Below are positions 27,114 through 37,950 of a DNA stretch of 64,000 nt, one piece after another. The notes beneath the pieces are model-generated. The model saw only the letters and a program-made list of their open reading frames with translations, made no database searches and was not told where the DNA came from. Made by a program: the position numbers and the translations under genes. The DNA is from Atrichornis clamosus (taxonomy: Eukaryota > Chordata > Aves > Passeriformes > Menuridae): assembly GCA_013400975.1 (NCBI GenBank), contig WBMZ01014172.1, positions 1 to 64,000 of the forward strand. The letters are read 5' to 3'. The number at the start of each line of letters is the position of its first letter. Within the stretch, counting starts at the first letter, position 1.

Positions 27114-30100
27114 GTGAGGAGCCTGGGCCGGGCGGGCGGCTAGGGCGGCGCGGCCCGTGACGGCTCTGTGTGTGCTCTGTGTGTGCTCTGTGTGTGCTCT
27201 GTGTGTGCTCTGTGTGTGCTCTGTGTGCCCGCAGCTGTTCCGCAGCGCGGCCCGTGACGGCTCTGTGTGGGCTCTGTGTGTACTCTCTGTGTGTACACTC
27301 TGTGTACGCTCTGTGTGCGCTCTGTGTGTTCTCTCTGTGTGTTCTCTGTGTGTGTGCACTGTGTGTGCTCTGTGTGCTCTCTGTGTGTACACTCTGTGTG
27401 TGCTCTCTGTGCCCGCAGTGGTTCCGCAGCGCGGCCGACGGCGGCGAAGGCTCCGGCGGGGTCACGGGCAGCAAGTTCCGGGCGGACTGGGCGTACCGGC
27501 AGCGGGAGTTNGTGTTCGCTCTGTGTGTTCTCTGTGTGTGTGCACTGTGTGTGCTCTGTGTACTCTCTGTGTGTACACTCTGTGTGTGCTCTCTGTGCCC
27601 GCAGTGGTTCCGCAGCGCGGCCGACGGCGGCGAAGGCTCCGGCGGGGTCACGGGCAGCAAGTTCCGGGCGGACTGGGCGTACCGGCAGCGGGAGTTCGAG
27701 GTATTGCCAGGGTGCTTGCACGGGCCGGGGGGAGTTGTGGGGACATAAACTCGGGCGGTCCTGCAGCCCCCGATGTGCTGAGCCCGTGTGAATGTACATT
27801 TTATACCACGGCCTGCGGGTGTGTGGCGGCCGTGCCGCGGTTATTGCCGCTCCTGGTTCGTGCTGAACGCGCGGCAGCCCCGGGCAGGGCTGTCCTGCCG
27901 GCCGGGCCGCGGTGGGGATCTGTGTTCTGCCACGATCCATCCGGGAATCAGCCTGGAGCAAACTGGGCAGGAACGCGGCGCTGCCCCGGAACTGATCCCA
28001 GCCAGGCGGGCGCATCCGAGCAGCTCAGCCGTGAGCAGAGCTGCTGTCTGTGGCCGTGGAAGTCATGGTCAGCGTTCCGCATGAGTTCTCTCAGCTCCTG
28101 GGGATCTGTGCCACAAAGGCTCTCAGATCGCTGGCACCACGTCGCTGCGGGTCACCTTTCTCAGAGCTCCCCCCGCTGTCAGAGGAAAGCTGTAGTGGTC
28201 GTCAGGCTCCTGCCAGTGGCGGAGCCGCCTCTCCGTGACTTGTCCCAGCTCTCTGCTGCCTCCGCTCGTTCCGGATGGCTGGTTCTGCCTTTGCCGGGCA
28301 TGGATGTTGTCCGTGTCGATACCAGCCTATGGTAGTGCCAGACCTCTCCTCACTCTGTACTTCCTCAAACGCATTCCCCATCAGCGATGCTCTTCTGCCT
28401 TTTCTAGTCCTAGTTGCAGGATCCAGTTCTTCATTACTTTGTTTCCTTGTTGAAATCAGCATCTCCTGCCCTTGTGTCAGCTGTAGCTTCTTGTTCGAGC
28501 CTATGGTTTGCATTACAGCCTCCCTGATTTCAGAACCCTCAGGCTGACTTCTAACTCTACTCCTTTTGCCTTGCCCTTGGGTTTTGTGGATCTTTTTGTA
28601 CCTCAGTTGTCACTGACCCCACTGACGTTAATATTATTCCAGTACCACTGCAGCCTTGTGAATACTTGAGAGATATTTTATAGTCTCAGCTGAGATGCCT
28701 GGAGGGCTTCATAAAAGTGTGCTGAGAGCAGAGATGCCTCAGGCTGTGGTCAGATGTGGCTGCTGACTCTAAGGAAAGCAGATTTCTCCTGGCTGTGATT
28801 CCCTCTCAGGAGAGAATGACACCTCCTCAGATGTGCTAAATGGAATAGACCATTGCTTCCTAACCCTTTTCTGTTGCATTGATTCATGTTAGAAATATTT
28901 TCAGTTTTACTGCTAACCTAGATCACTGGCAGAACAAGAAGAAGTAGATTGCACATAAAGTTACAGATTTGGAAGCACTGACCTTAGGAAGGGGGTGGGA
29001 AATATGTAAATAGAGGTAGTAATCTCTTAACTCCTTGTCAGTACCTTTTAACTTCGGAATAGGTCACTTGATAGAAAATGCCAAGGAGGGAGTGGTCTAA
29101 GCTGTGCCCATCTTTAGGATATAGATGACTGTAGAATCTTTTTGGGATTCGTAATACCTGAACCTTGCCACATTATATCCCTTTGTCACATAACAAGGCA
29201 AAGAGGGTTGTCCTCAACCCTCATCCATTTTCACCAGTGGCTGCTGCACACACTGGGCAGAGGGGAGCTCCTTCTTTTGCTTGAGAAGGAGTGTGAACTC
29301 AGCATCAGGGAAGGAAATTATTTCAGCCGTTTTGCTAGAAAGTATTTATGTTATGTCTCCTGGAAGCTCTTCCTGTTAGAACCATTAAAGTTTGCAAGGA
29401 ATAATTAAATTCTCATATTGAGAGAGGGGAGAATGAGCACTGCTCTTTAGTCTGCTCTCTGACCACTTACACAAAGGGGGAGGAACCAAGATTCCACACT
29501 TAGGTTCATTGAATTCTTAATGTATTTAAATGTATTTAATGTATTTAAATGTTAATTGGTGAGTGCCCTGAGCATTAAGCTATGGAAGTATTGCTCATTC
29601 TTGCCTTTTTCCTTAGCCCAATTAATATTTATTTCACGCACATTAGAATCACCCTACAGGAATGGTGGAGATTCACCTTCCTTGTGGTGTTCTCTGACTT
29701 ACTGATTATGTGAGGTGAGGTAGTTGCAGGCTCAAACTGTCCCATGGAGAACGTTATGGTTTTGAAACAAGGTCCCCCAGATTTAGGATGAGTGCTCAGA
29801 TCACTGAGCTTGTAGCTGGGGGAAAGATGCCTGGTGTCGCCTATCACCCAGCTCGGTAGATGATCCCTTCTGCATCAAGCTTGGTGGGAGAGAGGTGGAC
29901 AGATGTGTGGTGAATCCTGCTGGGGACTAAGCATGAGTTATAGCTGAGGCTGCTCATCACCATCTAGACTTGGCTGTGTAGTTCTGGGGCCTTGTCTCTT
30001 GCTGGCACAGGTAGCAGCTGAGTTTGGAGAAATGAAAACGTGAACCTCAGGTTCTGAATTCCCTTTGTGACTCTAGTCATGAAGAATATGTAGTGTCAGG

Positions 30101-33100
30101 CTTGCTTTTAAATGAAAATCTCTCCCTGTTTTTTTGGCTTTTCTTCCTGTCGACACTCCTAGAAAGCCCTGTGTGAATACTCAGACTGCTTGCTGCTCCT
30201 GCCTCCCAGCAACATTGCCATGAGACGGGATGTCCAGGAGGGCCAGGCTCGGTGTTTATCACGCTTAGGAAGGCACAGGGAGGCTCTGGATATTGCAGAA
30301 AAAATGGTAAATAATGCGGTCTTTCTTTTAGGCTTTGAACGTGAAAACATTGCCATTAGTTCTTTTATATGGACCATTTTCTGGAAAAATAATTTTCATG
30401 TGTATAATCCTTCAGGATGTTCGGTGCTCAGAGTATTTGGTAAACAGAGGGTAACTGTCACTGCAGATATAATCACTCTTTAGAAATTGGAACACCCTGT
30501 ACCACAATGAGCTCCCTGTGCAGGGAAGCTGGTAGTCCTGGAAGGGACTAAATATCATGCTCTGCCAGGCAGAATTAATGCAATGTAATAGGACTTATAA
30601 GAAAAGGAATAAACGAGTGCTTAAATCTTTTCACTATACAAGTGACAGTTTAAAACTCCCTTTTATTTCCGTATACTTGCTGCCAAACTGCCACCAAGAA
30701 GAGTATCTAGGCACAAATTGAGTTTTTCCCATAAAGTCCAGAGGCTCTGAAGGCTGCTAGAATATTATTGATGCTGTTTACTTTATATAAAAGGTATTTA
30801 TCCTAGAAAAAAGGCAGCTGTAGAACCCTCTGAAGGCAAATAAACAAATGACAGCATTTAGGTCCTTCTTGCCTCTCAGACTGGGACGAGGCAGATAGAG
30901 GGAATGCTGTCAGGTTGATCGTGCAAGATCTGCATCCCATTGTATCATTTTAAATTAACAGTGCCATTTTGTACCATTTAAAAATTACCTTGTGATATTT
31001 GTATGTCATTATTTAAGGAGACATTTTCTTAGGCTCTGAAGGATGATTCTGCTCTATTCCTGTTTTTAATCTGTTATCTTTTGTTTCTAGAGAAACAGCG
31101 CTACTAACACAGATCACTTAACGACGGTTCTCAACCTGCAGTTTTCCATTTACCAGGGACTGGAAAATGTAGAAGAAAACATCATGTGTCTGCAGCAACT
31201 GATCTGCTTGCATCCTTTCAATCCCTGGTTCTGGAAGTTACTTGCTGAAGCTTATATGAGCCTTTTACAGAATTTGTCTCCATTAGTCATTCCAGAGACA
31301 AATCTAAATCAGTATGAGGAGATTTGTGTAAGTGATAACAGTTTCAAAACATTGACTGGAAGAGAGATTAATTCGCAGCCTCACAGATCAGATGGGCAGA
31401 AAGAAGGCCCTTGGTTCAGCCTTGCTGCAGAAACAAAGGGGCAGAATGCAGTGACTTGTACCAGCAGCCAAGTGGTGAAAGACTTCCTCTGCACTTTGGG
31501 AGAACTGGAAAGGACAGACAAAGAGAAATGCGCAGACTTCAAATCCTGGAAGCAGGACATGTCAAAAAAAGTTGGGATAAAAGCATGTGCCTCATTTATT
31601 AGAGCAAGGTAACTATATGTATTCTTAGAATAATGTTAACGTCTCCCAGTCAAGAACAATGTAAAACATATTTTTCCCAAACTTACTATTTGCAGTTTAC
31701 ATTTTCAGTTTAAATGTTTGTTTCAGAGTTGGCAACACTAACTTAGAAGCACTCTATTATTGCTTCAGTTCTAAAAACCAAAATCTACTAGCGTGGTGGC
31801 TGGGAAGAGTCTAAATCTGAGTGGAAGGAGTAAACCAGTGTCACGCACAGTGGAGAAGTAAAGAGGTTTTTTAATGAGCTTATAATGTGAATCTTTTCAA
31901 GTAATTATATACAAAAGGGTAAATTCAACAAATGCTCCTGCTAGACCATGGCTGTTCCCGGGTCTGGTATTAAAGATGCAGCAGCAGAAGTGCCCCAAAG
32001 GGAAGGCATAGACAGTCTTCCTTTTGCCAGTGCCACCTGTCTTATTTGCTTGAAGCCTCATGCTTGAGTGAAAATGTATTTTATAATAATACCCCAATCT
32101 GCATAATGGATGAGGCTGGAAAATGAACTCGGTGACAACTGATTGACAAGGCTGCATTAAAATGCTCTTTCCTTTTCTTTCCCCTCTTCCTAAAACTCTT
32201 GCACACAGCAAAAATTCCCAAAACATAATCTTTCAAAGAGATAATTAGGAGCTGGTTTTGTTAAAATCATTTTGGATGGTTTTTCCCCCTCTTGCCTCTC
32301 AGTAATGCATTAGTCACTGAATGTATTTAAGGGCATCTTATGAACTTCCAGAAATGTTTACAGAGAACATTGTATAACTGTCCTGCTAGGGCAAGATTTA
32401 AGAAATGAAAAAAAACCCCATTAGTAGCTTTTAACTGTACTCATATTAAGAGATGAAAACTTTAATTGCTCCTCGGAAGGAGTTAATTGATTTAGTACTG
32501 ATACTGCATATTGAAGCTACATTTATATTAATAATTTGTGTTGCTTGTTTCAGTGTGTATGGTTCAGAATTGAGACAGTTATACGCAATGGTGTTTTCTT
32601 GCTTGGCTGCAGAGCATCACAGAGTGTTACTGTGCTTTATGTTTGTGGATACACTTGTCCAGGATAAGCATCTCCCCTGCCCAGGGCTTATGCAGGTTGT
32701 CTGATATTTTCAGGTCTGTTGGATTTTAAGTGGGATGTAGATGTTATATAAACATATGTGCAGGATAAGTTGCACGTGGAAAAGGGATGTTAGTCTTGCC
32801 CTTTGTAGGAAATAAGGTTCTGTGTTAATGCATTATTGACTCATAGTTTTGAAAAAAAATTGGAGAACTTTTTTTGTTTCATTTTCATTGAGATTTCATT
32901 TTTTATACTATGTTGATGCAAATTTTGAAACACAATAGCTTTATAAATTAAAATTACTTTCCATTTTTACTTGGAACCAACAAACCATCTGTAAATTCAG
33001 TAAAGTTTTGACTGGGAAATTCAGACTTGTAAATTTTGATGTTTATATGTCCAAATGAAAATTTTCATCTAAGATCTTGAGTCTTTTCCTTAAGAAAACA

Positions 33101-35890
33101 CACCATTATTATCTTGCCAGCTTAACTTAATTTCAGTAAATGTGATAAAAAATTTTGTTGTTTTTGTTTTTGCAAAAAGCTTGGATTAAACACATTTTCA
33201 GTAACAACACTGCTACGTTCTAATGGTCTCTTGGTTAAATATTGTAGAACCATAGAATACCAGGTTGGAAGAGACCTCAAGGATCATCCTTTCTTGGCAA
33301 AAACATGATCTAGGCAAGACGGCCCAGCACCCTGTCAAGCTGAATCTTAAAAATATCCAACACTGCAGAATCCACAACTTTTTTTAGGAGATTATTTCAA
33401 TGACTGATTGTTCTCATTGTAAAAAATTTTCCTCTTCTGTCCAGTCAAAATCTCCCCAGAATTAACATATACATATTACCCTCCATCTCTTCCATGTGTC
33501 TCTTTTTGTTAAGGGAGTCTCCATCTTCTCTGTAGCCACCCTTTATATACTGAAACACAGTGGTAAGCTCTCCCTTGAGCCTTCTTTTCTCAAGTCTGAA
33601 CAAACCCAGCTCTCTCAGCCTGTTCTCAAATGGCAGACTTCCCAGGCCTTTGGTCATCTTTGTGGCCCTTCTCTGGGCCCTAAAATTCTCTAAAACTGAT
33701 ATTTGTCTCTACAATAATGCTCATTGTGAATTTCAGTGAGTTCACAGGAAATGATGTAATTTGTCTCTTTGTTCCTGGAAGTGTAAAATAAACATAATAC
33801 CTGTTAATCCATCTGACAGTGGATTTGCGACAAACGCAGAGATACCTGGATATTTCCTCTGCTGACACGTTTTGCAGTCCTGTGTGAGGAGGACTCTGGA
33901 AACTGTCACTGTTCTCTCTGGTCGAGCAGTTGGTGATGGGGCCCTGTGTGACATCAACCCGTGTCGTGAGCACAGTGTGTAACCTTAACCTTCCCCAGTT
34001 CATGGCTGTGGCTTTTGGGGCACTGCTTGGAACGTAACACTGTGGTGAAAGCTTTTAGGAAATATTCCAGGGTTGGCCTGTATGGGGAGGATGTTTGGCA
34101 TTTGTCTAAACCCCCAAATTTCTAGCTTTTCAGGTTACATAGGCAAAAATGTGCTGCTGTCTTGTTAGGCCGTAGTAAGGCTGTGGGACACTTGATGACT
34201 CGCAGGTCTGAGCCTCACTTGTGAAGGGTGTGACAAATCTATGGGGTCAAAAATGTTTGCACAGAGCAACCAGATATTGGCATATTGTTTTTCAAAAATA
34301 CTTCTCTGTAGTTCTGTCCTAGCATAGATACACAACATCCATTGTAAATTGATACACATGTATTGACTTTCTTGCAGTCTGCAAAAGTCAGGAAGAAGAG
34401 CTGTTTTTAAGTATTACATTTTGGTTGGTTTTAGGTCTGCTGACTTTTTTTTCCAGCTGTGCCAGTTTTTGACTGCCTTTTTCATTCCAGGCTTTTACTT
34501 CAGCTTACACAGTCACAACAGTCGTCCTTTGTGCTAGAGAATAACAGAAAAGGTCAAAAAGAAATTGATGACAAGGTGGCTCGACTTGGTTTCAGTGAAG
34601 ATTCCTTGCTGTTGATGACCAAAGTAAGAGGATGTTTCACTGTGTGCAAGGTCTCAGTTCTCTGTGTGGACTGGTTGTCCTCTGAGCATGACACTACCCT
34701 GGCTAATTAACTGTGCCAGGAAGCAAGGGAAATTAGCTGGGGTGGGCAGCTGGCAGTGTGTTGTCCTCTGGAACTGACAGGGATGCCTGTAGAGCCCTGG
34801 CCTGCGTCACGCGGGTGAATCTCTGATCTGCTGAGGTTCTCCTATCAGGAATGTGCAGGGTTGTTAAGTTTCTCACTGGACTTGTATTTGCAGATGCATC
34901 ATCGCTGTGCATTTCCTGGGATGCCTATTTTATCTCAGGAATTTTAGATGCCCCAGAGTGAATCACTAGTATGAAATGGAAGTGGAGATCGTTTTGATGG
35001 CCACGGCAGTATTAAACACTTTCAGAAAAAGTATTCAATATTTTCAGAAAGAGCCAGAGACATTCTTTTACATTTCTTTGTTCTGTTTGATATACTGGGT
35101 TCTAGTTTTAAAGAAATACAGAGGAGAGTAGTATTGCATTCGTAGAGATTAAACATGTTTAGTGCTATTTATAGAGATTCTGAACTGTATCCTGAGGAGC
35201 AAAAGGACGGCAGCGGGATGGGAACTTTGGGTCAGCATTAGAGCTGTGTGTTAGTGGCAGCTGAGCACGGCCGGGCTGCAGGCAGCCGGGAGGCATCACA
35301 TCCATGAGAGGGCACTAGTGGCACACAGGCTGTCTCAGGGTTGGGAAAGGCTGAGAAGGAAAACCTCTCTCCTTGCTTCCCTTGCTCCGACGTCCCCCAG
35401 GAGGAGTTCAGGTGCTGATGCTGGTGCAAGGTGAGCACTGAATGCGGAGCGGGCTGAGATCTCCGCTGCTATTCAGAGTGAAACGCTGGAGGGGTTGTGC
35501 AGCTTTGCCTTGGGCCCAGCTCTCCCTGACTGCGGAATGCAAATACAGGAAACTTGATCATGGCTTGGAAACTTCTCCAGGATGGTGTGTGGTTCATGTG
35601 GCAAGGGCTTTGCCTGTAAAGACCTGTTATTAACGCCATGTTTGCTGGAGATTTTCTGCAAGTTGTTTTCTTGATTCTCATCTTCTTTCTTACTCTTTTT
35701 GCAGGTTATGGGGCAGGATCTTATACCAGAAAAACTAAAAGACGAGTTTCAGGGCGAGGTAAAATGCATAGGCCCTTCAGCATTGTCATCATTGGTAACT
35801 GCTTCAGTCACAGAATTTGAAATCAAATGGTTTGGTAGTCTCCAAGATGATTTGTGTCACTTTGACAGACAATTTTATTCAGTAATTTAG
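27000..35890 (+). CDS. C8orf76: C8orf76 homologue, complete six-exon CDS, 396 aa
   Basis: Join: 27000-27113, 27605-27700, 30163-30306, 31091-31608, 34491-34623, 35705-35890. The phases agree (total 1191 nt = 396 codons + stop) and every junction has GT/AG. The product resembles human C8orf76 (380 aa, from memory) throughout, for example [30 protein letters not shown] and VKCIGPSAL. The function is poorly known; the middle reads as helical and TPR-like ([27 protein letters not shown]). That is inference, and no catalytic motif is seen. The start is the first ATG in the CpG island and gives the human-like N-terminus (G-EFE-SLF vs GEFEDSVF). Same strand as ZHX1, about 6.5 kb downstream of its likely 3' end. 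Exon 2 is present twice around an N; the second copy carries the intact donor. Confidence 0.93.
27164..27418 (+). repeat. GT-rich minisatellite (CTCTGTGTGTG)n in C8orf76 intron 1
   Basis: Five perfect 11-bp units of ctctgtgtgtg run from 27164 to 27218. Variant units (tactctctgtgtg, acactctgtgtgtg, gctctctgtg) continue to the exon 2 acceptor. Inside, 'gtgcccgcag' at 27225-27234 followed by 'ctgttccgcagcgcggcc' nearly repeats the true acceptor and first 18 bases of exon 2. A 22-bp GC block also recurs about 97 bp apart. The repeat lacks stop codons in most frames and so creates long spurious frames on both strands. Confidence 0.9.
27326..27510 (+). repeat. 185-bp direct repeat, copy 1 (carries truncated C8orf76 exon 2 copy)
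   Basis: These 185 bases recur at 27512-27696 with only two mismatches that I could find, separated by a single N at 27511. The unit includes minisatellite, the acceptor gcccgcag and 92 bases of exon 2. Copy 1 stops at the N, before the last exon codon and the donor. Equal length, near identity and the N at the join point to an assembly duplication (unmerged haplotypes or gap-filling overlap) rather than biology. Confidence 0.9.
27512..27696 (+). repeat. 185-bp direct repeat, copy 2
   Basis: Partner of the unit at 27326-27510. It runs directly into the intact end of exon 2 and donor gtattg at 27701, so it is the functional copy in this assembly. Confidence 0.9.
27605..27700 (+). CDS. C8orf76: C8orf76 coding exon 2
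   Basis: 32 codons, WFRSAADGG...[13 protein letters not shown], phase 0 on both sides. It matches the human WFYEE...FKGDLAYRRQEYQ region. The upstream copy at 27419-27510 lacks the last codon and donor. Confidence 0.85.
29519..29556 (+). repeat. AT-rich short tandem (taatgtatttaaatgtattt) in C8orf76 intron 2
   Basis: The motif taatgtatttaaatg recurs twice, with an extra gtattt between copies. Simple-sequence character only. Confidence 0.8.
30163..30306 (+). CDS. C8orf76: C8orf76 coding exon 3
   Basis: 48 codons ([10 protein letters not shown]...[12 protein letters not shown]...ALDIAEKM), preceded by acceptor 'cgacactcctag' and followed by gtaaat. Strong human match. The repeat-like helix [12 protein letters not shown] is here. 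Confidence 0.93.
31091..31608 (+). CDS. C8orf76: C8orf76 coding exon 4 (largest, 518 nt)
   Basis: Begins [14 protein letters not shown] after acceptor 'tttgtttctag' and ends ...KACASFIRA plus two bases before gtaact. The first third ([20 protein letters not shown]) and the end are conserved. The hydrophilic middle (about 90 codons) is diverged and probably disordered. Confidence 0.93.
33246..33690 (-). mobile_element. CR1 LINE fragment in C8orf76 intron 4 (minus orientation)
   Basis: Starts 'aaccatagaataccaggttg', continues through 'ggaagagacctcaaggatca' and the pyrimidine-rich body ('ctctcagcctgttctcaaat', 'ggcccttctctgggcc'), the typical reverse complement of a CR1 3' region. About 445 bp, 5'-truncated, moderately diverged. 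Confidence 0.85.
34491..34623 (+). CDS. C8orf76: C8orf76 coding exon 5
   Basis: Starts with the last base of the split Arg codon and reads [13 protein letters not shown]...[12 protein letters not shown] before gtaaga. It aligns with human LLLQFTQPQQTSF...FKEDTLLLIAE. Confidence 0.93.
35705..35890 (+). CDS. C8orf76: C8orf76 coding exon 6 with stop
   Basis: Follows acceptor 'ttactctttttgcag' and reads [15 protein letters not shown]...[16 protein letters not shown]...FYSVI, then TAG. The human protein ends with a similar FHTEIQILA tail. Confidence 0.93.
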   Translation, partial: VMGQDLIPEKLKDEFQGEVKCIGPSALSSLVTASVTEFEIKWFGSLQDDLCHFDRQFYSVI

Positions 35891-35944
35891 AGGTTTTGTT
35901 GTATTTATTCTTGTATCTCCAAATAATTATGGCATGATACGTGC

Positions 35945-35950
35945 AATAAA
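35945..35950 (+). terminator. C8orf76: C8orf76 polyadenylation signal
   Basis: AATAAA 55 bases after the stop codon, followed by a T-rich stretch ('catattatgttttttaag'). This implies a very short 3'UTR ending near 35970. Confidence 0.75.
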
Positions 35951-37085
35951 GTTCATATTATGTTTTTTAAGAATTCTCATTGTAATTTTTAAAGAATAGA
36001 TATAAATCTCTGTATTTAAACTTAACCTTGCATAATTTTCATTCACTGATTTGTTTGTATTTAAAATTATAAGGAATACAGTGTAAAACTGAGCTTTCAA
36101 TTCAGCTTCCAGAGGTAGCTTTCCATCCTAAACCTTACCAATTTGTACTTGAAGTGCCTGGGATTTTTTTTGAGGCCTGCAGTGCTGGTGGGATGGACGC
36201 TTCCTTTCTGATGTTCAATTTGAAAGTTTCTTGATATCAAATTTGATGTTGCTGCATTTAGAGCCATGGAATTAGCCATTTTCTTAAGTAATTTTAAAAA
36301 TATTTCTTAATTAACATTATAATGATTTCCTGTTCAGAGATGGATAGCTAGAAATCTCAAGTATATTTATGCTGAGAAATTGTCATAAGAAGAATCCCAT
36401 ATCTTTTATGAAGTAAATCTAAGTACTAAATATTTAACTTAGAACTAGGAGATTTTCTCTTTTTGAAACCAGGTGGTTTTTGCAGGTGTAGAACAAGCTC
36501 TAGTCTTGTGTTCAGTGTGCTTAGATGAGAGAGGAGAAAAACTGTCAAGGTTGTTTATATGTACTGAAGAGTATTTAGTCAGATCATATCCTTTGTAAAA
36601 GCCTGCAAGGAAGATCTTTGCTGTGAAAACTGGCAGTGTTGCTCTTCCTCATCCAGCTCCTTCTGTTGTGCTTTCAGTTGATAGTGACACCACCTTGCTT
36701 TGCTTTCTGAAGCATTGATGCTGCGTGCTTTGGGCTTCTACAGAACAGGGCAAAGATTCTCCTGCAGTTTCTATCACTTGAAATAGTTACATGTCAGACA
36801 TACGTGGTGTGCTCTTCCCACATCTTCTCTTAAACTGTGAGACTTAAGTTTTTTGTAGCTTTTTGTGTAAGTTCTTTAATGGATGTAGTTTAAAACTACG
36901 AGTCTCTTAGACATACTTTGCTGTCACTTTTCTTCCTATTTACCCATGTTTTCTTTCTGGAGTACTAAAGAGTGCCAAAGCTTCAAATAACTCGCAATTG
37001 AATGGTAATTCACCATGTGTGGATTGTATCTGCTACTTTTAGGTGAATTTTAAAGCTTTAAGATACTGTTTATGGCACCTGTCAC

Positions 37086-37950
37086 TAATCATAGAATGGT
37101 TTGGATTGGAAGGGACATTAGAGATCATCTAGTTCCAACTCTTCTGCCACAGGCAGAAACACCTTCCACTAGACCTCTCTGGGAAACTGTTCAGTGTCTC
37201 ACCACTCTCACAGTAAAGAATTTCTTCCTCGTATCTATTCTAAATTCACCCTCCTTAAGTTTGAAGCCATTCCCCTTTGCCCTGTCACTACAGGCCCGTG
37301 TGAAAAGTCCCTCTCCAGCTCTCTTGTATCCCCCTCTATGTACTGGCAGACCACAGTAAGGTCTCCCCAGAGCCTTCTCTTCTTCAGGCTGCAGAGCACC
37401 AACTTTCTCAGCCTTTCCACATGGGAGAGATGGCCCATCCTTCTGATCAACTTGGTGGCCTCCTCTGGACTCACTCTAACAGGTTGATGTCCCCGCTGTG
37501 CTGAGGACCCCACAGCTGGATGCAGCACTTGGGCTGGGGTCTCACCAGAGCAGACTAGAGGGGCAGAATCCCCTTCCCCGAGCTGCTCCCCACGGGGCTT
37601 TGGATGCAGCGCAGGATAAGATTTTCTGGGCTTTCTGGGCTGCAAGTGCACATTGCCAGCTCATGTCCAGCCTCTCACCCACCAGCATCCCCAAGTCTGG
37701 GCAGGGCTGCTCTCCATCTGTTCATCCCCCAGCCTGGATTTGTACTGGGGGTTGCCCCGACGCAGTGCAGCACCTTGCACTTGGTCTTGTTAAACCTCAT
37801 GAGATTCTTCTCGAGCTTGTCCAGGTCCCTCTGGATGGCATCCCATCCTCCAGGTGTGTCAGCTGCACCACTCAGCTTGGTGTCATCTGCAAACTTGCTG
37901 AGGGTGCACTCGATCCCTTCGTCTGCGTCACTGATGAAGAGATTGGACCC
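37086..37950 (-). mobile_element. CR1 LINE fragment, about 0.86 kb (minus orientation)
   Basis: Opens 'aatcatagaatggtttggat' and ends near 'ctgatgaagagattggaccc'. It holds the 3'UTR and the decayed end of the reverse-transcriptase frame read on the minus strand. The hallmark 'cttgcacttggtcttgttaa' near 37773 corresponds to the conserved [14 protein letters not shown] region. Stops and frameshifts make it a dead copy. Confidence 0.92.

Larger units (their letters stand above)
26930..28100. promoter_or_regulatory. C8orf76: CpG island over C8orf76 promoter, exons 1-2
   Basis: GC and CpG density rise sharply from about 26.93 kb, peak around exon 1 and persist through exon 2 to about 28.1 kb, in contrast with the AT-rich flanks. 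The start codon at 27000 sits inside it. No TATA box is evident just upstream, which suits a housekeeping-type CpG promoter. Limits were judged by eye, not computed. Confidence 0.7.

Noticed and set aside
26868..28335. Very long overlapping open frames (up to 392 codons) on both strands, rich in Cys-Val-Leu or His-Thr-Arg repeats
   Set aside because: They translate the stop-free GT minisatellite and the GC-rich CpG island in all frames, run across the N and cross the supported C8orf76 splice sites. No known domain.
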